Positions 1 through 8,319 of a stretch of 58,479 nt of DNA are shown piece after piece (positions within the stretch are counted from its first letter, which is position 1; every line of letters begins with the position of its first letter). The notes beneath the pieces were generated by a model. That model was not told where the DNA came from and did no database searches. It saw nothing but the letters and a program-made list of their open reading frames with translations. This DNA comes from Pseudomonadota bacterium. Lineage in GTDB: Bacteria; Pseudomonadota; Gammaproteobacteria; Steroidobacterales; Steroidobacteraceae. The stretch is taken from positions 52,296 through 110,774 of the forward strand of contig JAPLSH010000020.1 in NCBI GenBank assembly GCA_026398735.1, given 5' to 3'. The position numbers were made by a program, and so were the translations under genes.

Positions 1-200
1 ACGCAAGCATCGACACGTTGCGTGCTGCCGTGCTGAAGGTCGCCGGCAACGATCGCAGTGCCAACATCACCGTACGCGCAGATGGCCGCGCTACGCATCA
101 GTCGGTGGTGCAGGCGCTGGACGTGTTGGGTCGCTTGGGCTTTAGCCAGATCAGCATCGCCACCGTGGATCCGCAAACGATGGGCGGTAACGCACCGTGA
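1..200 (+). CDS. exbD: Biopolymer transporter ExbD/TolR family, C-terminal part (5' end outside window)
   Basis: Only the last ~65 codons are present, read in the frame that starts at base 3. They contain 'ITVRADGRATHQSVVQALD' followed by 'ISIATVDPQ', the usual C-terminal periplasmic end of ExbD/TolR proteins, where a beta strand with a charged 'AD' and a conserved V-hydrophobic helix precede a short tail. ExbD works with ExbB and TonB in the inner membrane to energise outer membrane transport. The stop codon overlaps the msbA GTG start by four bases, so the two genes are translationally coupled. An exbB gene presumably lies just upstream. Confidence 0.8.
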   Translation, partial: ASIDTLRAAVLKVAGNDRSANITVRADGRATHQSVVQALDVLGRLGFSQISIATVDPQTMGGNAP

Positions 201-1948
201 CCCAAAGCCAAAACGCACAGGTTTCGGGGGCTCAGACCTATCGGCGGTTGCTCTCCTACGCACGGCCGCATCTGGGCGTGTTCATGATTGGCGTGGTGGG
301 GATGGCTCTTTACGCAGCAACCGACACGGCGCTGGCGTGGTTCATCAAGTATTTTCTGCAAGATGCCTTTGTGAAGCCCGATCCGCGTGTGCAGTGGATG
401 GTGCCGCTGGGTGTCATGGTGTTGTTCGTGTTCCGCGGTGGTGGTGATTACCTTGCTACCTATTTCCCCGGTATGGTCGGGCGGCGCATCATTAAGGCGA
501 TCCGCGGTGATCTGTTTGCGCAGTACCTGCATTTGCCCAGTGCTTGGTACGACAGTCATTCCGGCGCGCCCATGCTCTCGCGGCTCACCTATGACATTGA
601 GCAGGTTGCAGAGGCCACCACCAATTCCATCACTGTGATCATTCGCGACTCACTGACGCTGGTGGGCCTGCTGGGCACGATGTTTTATCTGTCGTGGCAT
701 CTGACCTTGCTGCTGCTGGTTGTTGCTCCTGTCATCAGCGTGATGATGAAAGGCGTCAACAAGCGCTTTCGCCGCTACAGTGCGCGTATTCAGGCATCGA
801 TGGGTGATGTGACGCGCGTTGCCAAAGAGGCTATTGAGGCCCAAAGACTCATCAAGGTCTTCACTGCCCAGCAGCATCAGTTGCAGCGCTTCGAGTTGGT
901 CAATGAAGAAAACTGCCGCAGCAACGTACGGCTGATTAACGCCCGTGCGGCCAGCAACCCGGTTGTGCAGATTGTCGCTGCGCTGGGGCTTGCGACCGTG
1001 CTCGGTGTGGCGATGCGCCAAGCAGTGGGTTCTGGCATGCAGGTCGACAGTTTTCTGGCCTTCATCACTGCGATGTTGTTGATGATGGCACCACTGCGGC
1101 GGTTGGTGGCGGTGGCAGGTCCACTGCAGCAGGGCATTGCGGCTGGCGCCGGTGTGTTTGAGGTCATTGATGCTGCGCGCGAACCTGTCGGTGGTACGCA
1201 CCCGTTGACGCGAGCCAAGGGCTATCTGGCGTTTGAGGACATTGGCTTTGCCTATGGCGAGGCCAACGGCCCGGTGTTGCACCACATCAATCTGGGCATT
1301 CCCGCCGGTCACACCGTGGCTTTTGTCGGTCGCTCTGGCAGCGGCAAGTCAACGCTGGTGTCGCTGGTCCCGCGTTTTTACGATCCGCTCAGCGGTTGTC
1401 TGCGGTTGGACGGCATTGATGTGCGTGACTATGCGCTGCAGGACCTGCGGCGGCAGATCAGCTATGTGGGTCAGGAAGTACTGCTGTTTGACGACAGCAT
1501 CCGCAACAACATTCTCTGCGGCTTGGGTGATGTGGATCCGCAGCGCGTCGAGGCAGCAGCGCAGGCAGCGCACGTCACCGAGTTTGCCAGCCAGCTACCG
1601 CTGGGCTTGGATACGCTGGTGGGGGATCGCGGCACGTTGCTGTCGGGTGGTCAACGTCAGCGCATTGCCATTGCCCGCGCATTGCTTCGCGATGCACCGG
1701 TTCTAATTCTCGACGAAGCCACTTCGGCACTCGATAACGAATCAGAGCGACATATTCAGGCGGCGCTAGCCGAGTTGGTCCGCGGCCGCACAACGTTGGT
1801 CATCGCTCATCGCTTGTCTACCGTAGAGCAGGCCGATCGCATCGTGGTCCTGGATGCCGGGCGCATCGCCGAGATGGGCACGCACGGTGAACTGCTCGCA
1901 CAGGGTGGTCTGTACGCGCAGTTGCACAGGTTGCAGTTTGATGCGTGA
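197..1948 (+). CDS. msbA: Lipid A export ABC transporter MsbA (fused permease/ATPase)
   Basis: This 583-residue half-transporter flips lipid A-core across the inner membrane using ATP. The N-terminal ~320 residues hold about six hydrophobic segments of an ABC exporter membrane domain. The ATPase domain follows, with Walker A 'GRSGSGKST' from about residue 378, the signature 'LSGGQRQR' near 482 and Walker B 'LILDEATSALD' around 506. Length matches E. coli MsbA (582). The start is a GTG overlapping the exbD stop, and the 3' end runs to just before lpxK. The exbD-msbA-lpxK-kdsB order supports the lipid A assignment over a generic multidrug exporter. Confidence 0.93.
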   Translation: MTQSQNAQVSGAQTYRRLLSYARPHLGVFMIGVVGMALYAATDTALAWFIKYFLQDAFVKPDPRVQWMVPLGVMVLFVFRGGGDYLATYFPGMVGRRIIKAIRGDLFAQYLHLPSAWYDSHSGAPMLSRLTYDIEQVAEATTNSITVIIRDSLTLVGLLGTMFYLSWHLTLLLLVVAPVISVMMKGVNKRFRRYSARIQASMGDVTRVAKEAIEAQRLIKVFTAQQHQLQRFELVNEENCRSNVRLINARAASNPVVQIVAALGLATVLGVAMRQAVGSGMQVDSFLAFITAMLLMMAPLRRLVAVAGPLQQGIAAGAGVFEVIDAAREPVGGTHPLTRAKGYLAFEDIGFAYGEANGPVLHHINLGIPAGHTVAFVGRSGSGKSTLVSLVPRFYDPLSGCLRLDGIDVRDYALQDLRRQISYVGQEVLLFDDSIRNNILCGLGDVDPQRVEAAAQAAHVTEFASQLPLGLDTLVGDRGTLLSGGQRQRIAIARALLRDAPVLILDEATSALDNESERHIQAALAELVRGRTTLVIAHRLSTVEQADRIVVLDAGRIAEMGTHGELLAQGGLYAQLHRLQFDA

Positions 1949-1964
1949 GCGCCGCGGCCAGCGG

Positions 1965-2960
1965 ATGAACAAAGTCTGGTATGGCAGTGGCTCGGCGCCG
2001 TTGTGGCTACGAGTGGCTGCAAGGCTGTTTGGTGCGCTGGCGGTGCTGCGCGGCGGCATGTACCGGCGCGGTCTGTTGCACAGCCGCAAGTTGGCCGTGC
2101 CGGTGGTGGTGGTGGGTAACCTCACTGTCGGTGGTACTGGCAAAACACCCCTTACTGCAGCGCTGGCAATGCTACTGCTGCGCCTTGGCCGCAGGCCCGG
2201 CATTGCCACACGCGGTCATGGCCGGCGCAGCAAATCCTTACGCATGGTGCGACCCGATAGCACTTGGGAGCAGGTCGGTGATGAACCTTTGTTGCTACAC
2301 CGCCGCACTGGTGTGCCGGTGTGTGTGGCAACGCGCCGCTCTGAGGCAGCTCATGCGCTGATGGCTCAGGGCTGTGATGTCATCCTGTGTGACGACGGTC
2401 TGCAGCACATGGCCTTGGCAAGAGATCTGGAAATTGCTGTTGTTGATGGCGCAAGGGGATTTGGCAACGGCCAGTTGTTACCAGCCGGCCCGTTGCGGGA
2501 GCCCGTTGAGCGCTTGGCCGGCATCAAACTGCTGGTGATCAACGGCGAGCCCTGCGCCCAATTGGCGCCTTTGGTCGCCAGATCGCTGAAGATGTCGCTG
2601 CGCGGCGAGCACGTCAGGCCCGTTCAGGGGTCGGGACCGGCTGTACCGCTAGCGCAGTTTGCCGGGCAGACCGTTCATGCCTTGGCCGGCATTGGCAATC
2701 CGGAGCGCTTCTTTGCGCAATTGCGTGGGGCGGGTTTGCAGGTGATCGAACATCATTTTCCAGATCACCATGCCTTCACTGCCGAGGACCTGCGCATGGC
2801 CGATGCGCGACCGCTGCTCATGACCGAGAAGGATGCAGTAAAATGCGCCACCTTCGCCGCCACGAACCACTGGTACGTCCCGGTAGAGGCTTGTTTCGAT
2901 GCAGACGATGAGCAACGCCTGATAAAGGCCTTGTCGGCACTGCCACACAGAGGGGGCTAG
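1965..2960 (+). CDS. lpxK: Tetraacyldisaccharide 4'-kinase LpxK
   Basis: LpxK phosphorylates the 4' position of the lipid A disaccharide at the inner membrane. The P-loop region 'VGNLTVGGTGKTPLT' lies near residues 45-60 and is diagnostic for LpxK. The start at 1965 gives 331 residues beginning MNKVWYGSGSAPLW, which matches the family N-terminus (E. coli 328 residues). An in-frame ATG at 1941 overlapping the msbA stop would add eight residues and cannot be excluded. The conserved 'ILCDDGLQH' stretch is also present. The gene is followed after five bases by a Trm112-like gene, as in many proteobacteria. Confidence 0.93.
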   Translation: MNKVWYGSGSAPLWLRVAARLFGALAVLRGGMYRRGLLHSRKLAVPVVVVGNLTVGGTGKTPLTAALAMLLLRLGRRPGIATRGHGRRSKSLRMVRPDSTWEQVGDEPLLLHRRTGVPVCVATRRSEAAHALMAQGCDVILCDDGLQHMALARDLEIAVVDGARGFGNGQLLPAGPLREPVERLAGIKLLVINGEPCAQLAPLVARSLKMSLRGEHVRPVQGSGPAVPLAQFAGQTVHALAGIGNPERFFAQLRGAGLQVIEHHFPDHHAFTAEDLRMADARPLLMTEKDAVKCATFAATNHWYVPVEACFDADDEQRLIKALSALPHRGG

Positions 2961-2965
2961 CAACA

Positions 2966-3157
2966 ATGATCGACTCACGCCTGCTGGATATCATGGCTTG
3001 TCCGGCTTGCAAGGGACCGTTGCAGTTGCAGCGTGATGCTTCAGTACTGGTGTGTCGTTTCGATCGCCTGGCCTTTCCTGTGCGTGATGGCATCGCCGTG
3101 ATGCTGGAAGCCGAGGCCCGTGTACTGCCTGTGGATGCTCCGCTGCTGGCGCGCTGA
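2966..3157 (+). CDS. Trm112-family small protein (YcaR-like)
   Basis: A 63-residue protein of the Trm112/YcaR family, usually found between lpxK and kdsB. It contains an N-terminal 'CPACKGPL' pair of cysteines, but the second metal-binding pair is reduced to a single 'LVCRF', as is common in bacterial members. The C-terminal 'AFPVRDGIAVMLEAEA' is the conserved family block. In eukaryotes Trm112 activates methyltransferases; the bacterial role is not firmly established. The gene sits two bases before kdsB in the same operon. Confidence 0.88.
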   Translation: MIDSRLLDIMACPACKGPLQLQRDASVLVCRFDRLAFPVRDGIAVMLEAEARVLPVDAPLLAR

Positions 3158-3159
3158 CA

Positions 3160-3924
3160 GTGTTCCGCATTGTCATTCCTGCGCGCCATGGCTCTACCCG
3201 GCTGCCGGGCAAGCCTTTGTTGGAACTTGCCGGCAAACCGCTGCTGCAGTGGGTGTACGAACGTGCGTTGCGCTGCGGCGCCGACGAAGTACTGGTTGCC
3301 ACCGACGATGAACGAATTGCCACAGTTGCCCGTGGCTTTGGTGCGCAGGTCATGCTCACGGCGGCTTCCCACGAGACTGGCACCGACCGCATTGCCGAAG
3401 TGGCAGACAGAGCCGGTTGGGGTCCGGGTGTCATGGTGGTCAACTTGCAGGGTGATGAACCGTTGATGCCGGCCGTGTTGGTACAACAAGCCGCAGCTTT
3501 GCTGGCAAGTCATGCCAGTGCAGACATCGCCACGTTGGCAGCGCCGCTCGATAACCTGCAGGCACTGCTCGATCCCAACGTGGTCAAAGTGGTGACCACC
3601 TTGCAAGGTCGCGCGCTGTACTTCAGCCGTGCGCCCATTCCGTGGCATCGCGATGAGGCACCTGCCGGGCTGCTCAGCCAGTGCAGCCATGAAGGCGCCC
3701 GCCGGCACATCGGGCTGTATGCCTACCGGGTCGGTGCGCTGCGTCGTCTGGCAGCCTTGCAGCCCACACCGCTGGAGCGTCTGGAACGACTGGAGCAGTT
3801 GCGGGCTCTGGAACACGGCATGGACATCCGCGTCGATAACGCCGCTGTGCTGCCTGGCCCCGACGTCAACACGCCAGACGACGTGGCTCGCGTGGTGGCA
3901 TTGCTGGCCGTGGAGGCCGCATGA
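3160..3924 (+). CDS. kdsB: 3-deoxy-manno-octulosonate cytidylyltransferase (CMP-KDO synthetase)
   Basis: KdsB activates KDO with CTP for LPS inner-core assembly in the cytoplasm. The 254-residue protein begins FRIVIPARHGSTRLPGKPL after a GTG start, the nucleotide-binding signature of the family. It continues with 'VATDDERIA' (metal/nucleotide contact) and 'VNLQGDEPLM', both typical. The C-terminus has 'YRLVALR'-like and 'LEQLRALEHGM' helices conserved in KdsB, and the length matches E. coli (248). It overlaps the next gene by four bases (ATGA). Confidence 0.95.
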   Translation: MFRIVIPARHGSTRLPGKPLLELAGKPLLQWVYERALRCGADEVLVATDDERIATVARGFGAQVMLTAASHETGTDRIAEVADRAGWGPGVMVVNLQGDEPLMPAVLVQQAAALLASHASADIATLAAPLDNLQALLDPNVVKVVTTLQGRALYFSRAPIPWHRDEAPAGLLSQCSHEGARRHIGLYAYRVGALRRLAALQPTPLERLERLEQLRALEHGMDIRVDNAAVLPGPDVNTPDDVARVVALLAVEAA

Positions 3925-4379
3925 TTCTCTCTACGCTTCGCCAGTTGTCCATCAATGACATGGCCGGCGCCATTCAGTTATCACTGGCACCGGTGTTTTT
4001 GCTCAATGGCATCGCAGTTCTGCTGTCGATGCTCACTTCGCGATTGGCGCGTATTGTCGATCGCGCCCGCACGCTGGAGCATCAACTCGATGCCGCTGGC
4101 GGAACTCATGCGCCCGAAGTGCTGAGAGTGCTGGGCAACATCCGCCGTCGCGCACGCTTAATGAACATTGCCATCACCCTGAGTACATTCTCTGCGCTGC
4201 TGGTGGCGTTGGTGGTGGCGCTGATGTTTGGCTCGGCGCTGGTCGGCGTTTCGCTTGCGGAGCTGGTGGGGCTGGCTTTCATCATTTCAATGTTGTCGCT
4301 GGTCGGAGCGCTGGTTACTTTTCTCATCGAGGTGCGCGTGGCAACAGCCGCGCTGCGCATCGGTCCATCCAAGTATTGA
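3921..4379 (+). CDS. DUF2721 membrane protein
   Basis: A 152-residue inner-membrane protein. It contains '[29 protein letters not shown]', split here only for description into a first hydrophobic segment and a basic 'RLARIVDR' helix, the DUF2721 hallmark. Two further hydrophobic segments lie at about residues 85-108 and 112-135. The function of the family is unknown. Its start overlaps the kdsB stop (ATGA), so it is the last gene of the envelope operon. A new ribosome binding site precedes the next gene. Confidence 0.8.
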   Translation: MILSTLRQLSINDMAGAIQLSLAPVFLLNGIAVLLSMLTSRLARIVDRARTLEHQLDAAGGTHAPEVLRVLGNIRRRARLMNIAITLSTFSALLVALVVALMFGSALVGVSLAELVGLAFIISMLSLVGALVTFLIEVRVATAALRIGPSKY

Positions 4380-4405
4380 TAAACAATCCATCTGAGGGAC
4401 AGATC

Positions 4406-5518
4406 ATGAAGACACGTGCAGCACTGGCAGTTGGCGCCGGTAAGCCTTTGGAGATCCACGAGGTGAATCTCGCTGGTCCGGCCCCCGGTGAGGTGCTGGT
4501 TGAAATCATGGCAACTGGTATTTGCCATACCGATTACTACACGTTGTCTGGCAAGGACTCTGAAGGCGTGTTCCCCTCAATCCTGGGTCATGAGGGCGCC
4601 GGAATCGTGCGCGAAATCGGCGCGGGTGTGACCAGCGTTAAGCCCGGCGATCATGTGATTCCGCTCTATACGCCCGAGTGCCGCGGCTGCAAGACCTGCT
4701 TGAGCCGCAAGTCCAATCTGTGCACCGCGATTCGCTCCACGCAGGGCAAGGGTCTGATGCCCGATGGCACCAGCCGCTTTTCGCTGGGCAAAGAGACCAT
4801 TTATCACTACATGGGCTGCTCGACCTTCAGCAACTTCACCGTGCTGCCAGAGATCGCCGTGGCCAAGATCCGCAAGGATGCGCCCTTCGATAAGGTTTGC
4901 TACATCGGCTGCGGCGTAACCACCGGCATCGGTGCTGTCCTCTATACCGCCAAGGTCGAGCCCGGCACCAATGTCGTGGTGTTTGGTCTGGGTGGCATCG
5001 GTCTCAATGTTATCCAGGGTGCCAAGATGGTCGGCGCCGACAAGATCATCGGTGTGGATATCAACCCGGCCAAGCGCGCCATGGCCGAAGCCTTTGGCAT
5101 GACGCACTTCGTCAACCCGCGCGAAGTGGGCAACGACAAAGTGGTGCAGGCCATCGTAGATCTGACCGAAGGCGGCGCCGATTACTCCTTCGATTGCACC
5201 GGCAATACGCAGGTCATGCGTCAGGCGTTGGAGTGCTGCCATCGTGGTTGGGGCCAGTCGATCATCATCGGCGTGGCCGAAGCGGGTCAGGAAATCGCCA
5301 CACGCCCGTTCCAGTTGGTGACGGGACGCGTATGGAAGGGCAGTGCCTTCGGTGGTGCTCGCGGCCGCACAGACGTGCCCAAGATTGTCGACTGGTACAT
5401 GGAGGGCAAGATCCGCATTGACGAGCTGATCACCCATACCATGCCGCTCGACAAGATCAACGATGCCTTCCATCTGATGCATGAAGGCGAGTCCATCCGT
5501 TCGGTGGTGGTGTACTAA
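4406..5518 (+). CDS. frmA: S-(hydroxymethyl)glutathione dehydrogenase (class III alcohol dehydrogenase)
   Basis: This zinc- and NAD-dependent enzyme oxidises the formaldehyde-glutathione adduct to S-formylglutathione. The catalytic zinc region 'GICHTDYY' and 'LGHEGAGIV' and the structural zinc cluster '[15 protein letters not shown]' are intact. The Rossmann motif '[13 protein letters not shown]' is followed by the acidic 'GVDINPAK'. The chosen ATG at 4406 has GAGGGA at 4394-4399 and gives 370 residues, the family norm; the open frame runs further upstream without support. No S-formylglutathione hydrolase gene is adjacent, but formate dehydrogenase genes follow ~0.8 kb downstream, making a formaldehyde-to-CO2 route plausible. 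Confidence 0.94.
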   Translation: MKTRAALAVGAGKPLEIHEVNLAGPAPGEVLVEIMATGICHTDYYTLSGKDSEGVFPSILGHEGAGIVREIGAGVTSVKPGDHVIPLYTPECRGCKTCLSRKSNLCTAIRSTQGKGLMPDGTSRFSLGKETIYHYMGCSTFSNFTVLPEIAVAKIRKDAPFDKVCYIGCGVTTGIGAVLYTAKVEPGTNVVVFGLGGIGLNVIQGAKMVGADKIIGVDINPAKRAMAEAFGMTHFVNPREVGNDKVVQAIVDLTEGGADYSFDCTGNTQVMRQALECCHRGWGQSIIIGVAEAGQEIATRPFQLVTGRVWKGSAFGGARGRTDVPKIVDWYMEGKIRIDELITHTMPLDKINDAFHLMHEGESIRSVVVY

Positions 5519-5526
5519 GTCACTGC

Positions 5527-5545
5527 GCGCCCCACTGCGGGGCGC
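5527..5545 (+). terminator. GC-rich hairpin after frmA
   Basis: A perfect 7-bp stem (GCGCCCC/GGGGCGC) with a 5-base loop begins eight bases after the frmA stop. There is no T-tract, so a Rho-independent terminator is only likely; an RNA-stabilising 3' hairpin is the alternative. Confidence 0.5.
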
Positions 5546-5697
5546 ACGCACTGTGTCGGGGCGGCCACGGGTTGATCCTGTGGCCGCATCCCCTCGCAAC
5601 CCCGATTTCTCGAGGTTGCGGCAGGGAACAGGCAAAATTTTCATGGCATAAAGATTGCTAACTACCTTGGTGACCCACCTCACCATCAGGTATGCCC

Positions 5698-6135
5698 ATG
5701 CTTCTCGATCAAGAGGTCAATCTCGACCTGCTCCCCCACCTGCTGGGATATAACCTCCGCTGCGCGCAGTTGGCGCTACAGCGGCAATTGGCCCGGGTCA
5801 CTCCAGGCGGCGACCCCGGTTCAGGGATCTTCGGCTTGCTGGTGCTGTGCTGTGCCAACCCCGGCATTTCGCAAATTCAGGTTTCTCGCCACCTCACCAT
5901 CGACAAGGCCAGTGTGGTTGCCTTGGTAGACCGCGCAGAGGGTGCCGGATGGTTGCAGCGTCAGCGCGCTACGACCGACCGTCGCCGTCATGGCCTGTTC
6001 ATCACGCCTAGCGGTGTTGATCATCTGGAGTCACTCAAGCAGGGCATGCGCACCTGTGAGCAGGCTTTTGACGGACTGTTCGACCCTGCCGAGCGTGATC
6101 AACTGATCCATCTGTTGCAGCGCATCCGGCCTTAA
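5698..6135 (+). CDS. MarR-family transcriptional regulator
   Basis: A 145-residue winged-helix regulator. The recognition region is 'QIQVSRHLTIDKASVVALVDRA' (given as its two halves, helix-turn-helix then recognition helix), followed by the wing 'RATTDRRRHGLFIT', the classic MarR 'DRR' motif. The ATG at 5698 is preferred over 5692 because the AGG at 5687-5689 is better spaced. It lies between frmA and the formate dehydrogenase operon, all on one strand, and ends before a strong palindrome. It may respond to aldehydes or formate stress and control either neighbour, but no ligand can be read from the sequence. Confidence 0.85.
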   Translation: MLLDQEVNLDLLPHLLGYNLRCAQLALQRQLARVTPGGDPGSGIFGLLVLCCANPGISQIQVSRHLTIDKASVVALVDRAEGAGWLQRQRATTDRRRHGLFITPSGVDHLESLKQGMRTCEQAFDGLFDPAERDQLIHLLQRIRP

Positions 6136-6166
6136 GGTGTTGTAGGTCTCCGGCGAGAGGGCGTTT

Positions 6167-6200
6167 TTTGGGATCCCAAATCCAGATTTGGGATCTTTCT
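6167..6200 (+). promoter_or_regulatory. Overlapping palindromes between MarR gene and fds operon (terminator and/or operator)
   Basis: TTTGGGATCCCAAA at 6167-6180 is a perfect 14-base palindrome. Its right half also pairs with the next copy: GATCCCAAAT (6172-6181), loop CCAG, ATTTGGGATC (6186-6195), followed by a pyrimidine/T-rich tail. The second pairing looks like an intrinsic terminator for the MarR gene; the first looks like a protein operator. A further perfect 10-base inverted pair, TCCGGCGAGA at 6149-6158 and TCTCGCCGGA at 6264-6273, encloses the whole element, so a switchable fds leader is possible. Confidence 0.55.
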
Positions 6201-6292
6201 CTCCTTGTTTGCTAGTTACCTGACCGCGATCCCTGCTAACCTCCCAAGCGTTGCCCGGCGCCTTCTCGCCGGATAGAGGTTTGCAGGGACAA

Positions 6293-6769
6293 ATGGCCGA
6301 AATTGACTCAGAGCACACGCTCACCGTCGACCGTATCCTGGCTGCCCATGCAGGGCGGCTCGGGCCTCTCTTGCCTGTGCTGCACGATGTGCAAAATCAG
6401 CTGGGCTGGATCCCATCTGAGGCCATCGCCCAGATTGCCCTAGGACTGAACCTGTCGCGTGCCGATGTGCACGGCGTGGTCAGTTTCTATCATCATTTCC
6501 GCACCCACCCGGTGGGTCGCCATATCGTTCAGGTCTGTCGCGCCGAAGCCTGTCAGGCTTGGAATTGCCAGGCTACCGAAGCGCATGCCCAAAAGCGTTT
6601 GGGTGTGGACTATGGCGGCACATCCGCCGATGGTTGTTTCACGCTTGAAGCCGCTTATTGCCTTGGCAATTGTGCGGCTGGCCCGTCTGTCATGGTCGAT
6701 GGCAAATTGTATGGCCGCGTAACGCCGCAGCGTCTCGATACTGTTCTTGATGACTGGAGCAAGCGCTGA
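6293..6769 (+). CDS. fdsG: NAD-dependent formate dehydrogenase gamma subunit (NuoE-like 2Fe-2S)
   Basis: This subunit passes electrons within the soluble molybdenum formate dehydrogenase. It is a 158-residue thioredoxin-like ferredoxin of the NuoE type: ligands 'CRAEAC' (C-x4-C) and 'CLGNC' (C-x3-C) bind a [2Fe-2S] cluster. The 'LGWIPSEAIAQIA' and 'VHGVVSFYHHF' stretches are family-typical. The ATG at 6293 has CAGGGA at 6284-6289; an open frame extends upstream to 6251 but lacks support. The stop overlaps the fdsB start (TGATG), indicating translational coupling. Confidence 0.92.
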   Translation: MAEIDSEHTLTVDRILAAHAGRLGPLLPVLHDVQNQLGWIPSEAIAQIALGLNLSRADVHGVVSFYHHFRTHPVGRHIVQVCRAEACQAWNCQATEAHAQKRLGVDYGGTSADGCFTLEAAYCLGNCAAGPSVMVDGKLYGRVTPQRLDTVLDDWSKR

Positions 6770-8301
6770 TGGCCATCCGTATTTACGTATCACGCGATGC
6801 TGCGGCACAGGCGCTAGGCGCCGATGAGACTGCAGCTGCGCTGCTGGCGGCTGCTGGCGCAGACATCGAATTGGTGCGCGTGGGCTCACGTGGCATGGTG
6901 TGGCTGGAGCCTCTGGTTGAAGTCACCGATGCGGCGGGTCAGCGCATTGCCTATGGCCCGGTCATGGCAGAACAGGTGACCGAGTTGTTGGGTGCCGGTC
7001 TGTTGCAGGCCGCAGCGCATCCGCTGCGGCTGGGTCGTGTCGAGGACATGCCCTATTTTGCCAAGCAGGAAAGGCTCACGTTTGCGCGCGTCGGCATCAT
7101 CGATCCGGTGAGTGTTGACGAGTATGTCGCCCATGGCGGCTACGAAGGTCTCAAGCGTGCCCTGACACTCGATGGCGCAACGATCGTTCAGGAAGTCACC
7201 GACTCCGGCCTGCGTGGTCGCGGTGGTGCTGCATTCCCCACTGGCATTAAGTGGAAAACGGTGCTGCAGCAACAGACAGCGCAAAAGTATGTCGTCTGCA
7301 ATGCAGACGAGGGCGACTCCGGCACATTCTCTGATCGCATGCTCATGGAAGGTGATCCGCTGTGCTTGGTCGAAGGTATGACCATCGCCGGCGTGGCGGT
7401 GGGTGCCACGCAGGGCTTCATCTATCTGCGCAGCGAATATCCGCATGCCCAGGTCGCGCTGGAGCAGGCTATTGCAGCGGCGCGTAGCCGTGGCTATCTG
7501 GGTCGTGATGTCTGCGGCAGTGGCAAGGCCTTCGATCTGGAAGTGCGCATGGGTGCTGGCGCCTATATCTGCGGCGAAGAGACGTCATTGCTCGAAAGCC
7601 TGGAGGGCAACCGCGCAGAGGTGCGCTACCGTCCGCCGTTGCCCGCTATCAAGGGCTTGTTTGGCCAGCCCACTGTTATCAACAACGTCATCTCGCTGGC
7701 ATCGGTGCCGGTCATTCTGCAGCGCGGTGCAGCGCATTACCGCGACTTTGGCATGGGTCGTTCACGCGGCACGTTGCCGATCCAATTGGCTGGCAACCTG
7801 CTGCATGGCGGCTTGGTTGAAAAGGCCTTTGGCGTCACGCTGCGCGAACTGCTGTACGACTTTGGCGGAGGTTCGGCCAGTGGTCGTCCGATCCGTGCGG
7901 TACAGGTGGGTGGCCCGCTGGGCGCATACATACCCGAATCGCAATTTGATACGCCGCTCGACTACGAAGCCTTTACGGCCATCGGTGCACTGGTCGGTCA
8001 CGGCGGTATCGTGGCATTTGATGACACCGTCGATATGGCGCACATGGCGCGCTATGCGATGGAGTTCTGCGCAGCAGAATCTTGCGGCAAGTGCACACCG
8101 TGCCGCATTGGTTCCACGCGCGGTGTTGAGCTGATGGACCGCATCATCGACGGCAAGGAAGGGCAGGGCGGTATTGACCAGCTCACCGACCTTTGCGAGA
8201 CGATGCAACATGGATCGCTGTGTGGCCTGGGCGGCATGACGCCGTTTCCGGTCATGAGCGCTGTTAAGCATTTCGCAGCTGATTTCGCGCGCAAGCGCTG
8301 A
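6769..8301 (+). CDS. fdsB: NAD-dependent formate dehydrogenase beta subunit (NuoF-like, FMN/NAD/4Fe-4S)
   Basis: The diaphorase subunit that delivers formate electrons to NAD+. In 510 residues it has an N-terminal ferredoxin-like stretch, then the NuoF flavoprotein core. 'GLRGRGGAAFPTG' is the NADH/FMN glycine-rich site, followed by 'CNADEGDSGTFSDR' and 'GAGAYICGEETSLLES'. The C-terminal 4Fe-4S ligands are 'ESCGKCTPCR' plus the later 'SLCGLGG'. The order fdsG-fdsB-fdsA is that of the Cupriavidus and Rhodobacter FDS enzymes. An 18-base gap with GGAG precedes fdsA. Confidence 0.94.
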   Translation: MAIRIYVSRDAAAQALGADETAAALLAAAGADIELVRVGSRGMVWLEPLVEVTDAAGQRIAYGPVMAEQVTELLGAGLLQAAAHPLRLGRVEDMPYFAKQERLTFARVGIIDPVSVDEYVAHGGYEGLKRALTLDGATIVQEVTDSGLRGRGGAAFPTGIKWKTVLQQQTAQKYVVCNADEGDSGTFSDRMLMEGDPLCLVEGMTIAGVAVGATQGFIYLRSEYPHAQVALEQAIAAARSRGYLGRDVCGSGKAFDLEVRMGAGAYICGEETSLLESLEGNRAEVRYRPPLPAIKGLFGQPTVINNVISLASVPVILQRGAAHYRDFGMGRSRGTLPIQLAGNLLHGGLVEKAFGVTLRELLYDFGGGSASGRPIRAVQVGGPLGAYIPESQFDTPLDYEAFTAIGALVGHGGIVAFDDTVDMAHMARYAMEFCAAESCGKCTPCRIGSTRGVELMDRIIDGKEGQGGIDQLTDLCETMQHGSLCGLGGMTPFPVMSAVKHFAADFARKR

Positions 8302-8319
8302 AGCCAACGGAGTCCGAAC

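Noticed and set aside
2818-3816. 332-codon open frame antisense to kdsB and the Trm112-like gene
   Set aside because: Mirror of real coding sequence with no domain or signal of its own.
6136-6292. Molybdenum-cofactor riboswitch in the fds leader
   Set aside because: The hairpins present do not reproduce the conserved bases I know for that class; only the palindromes are reported.
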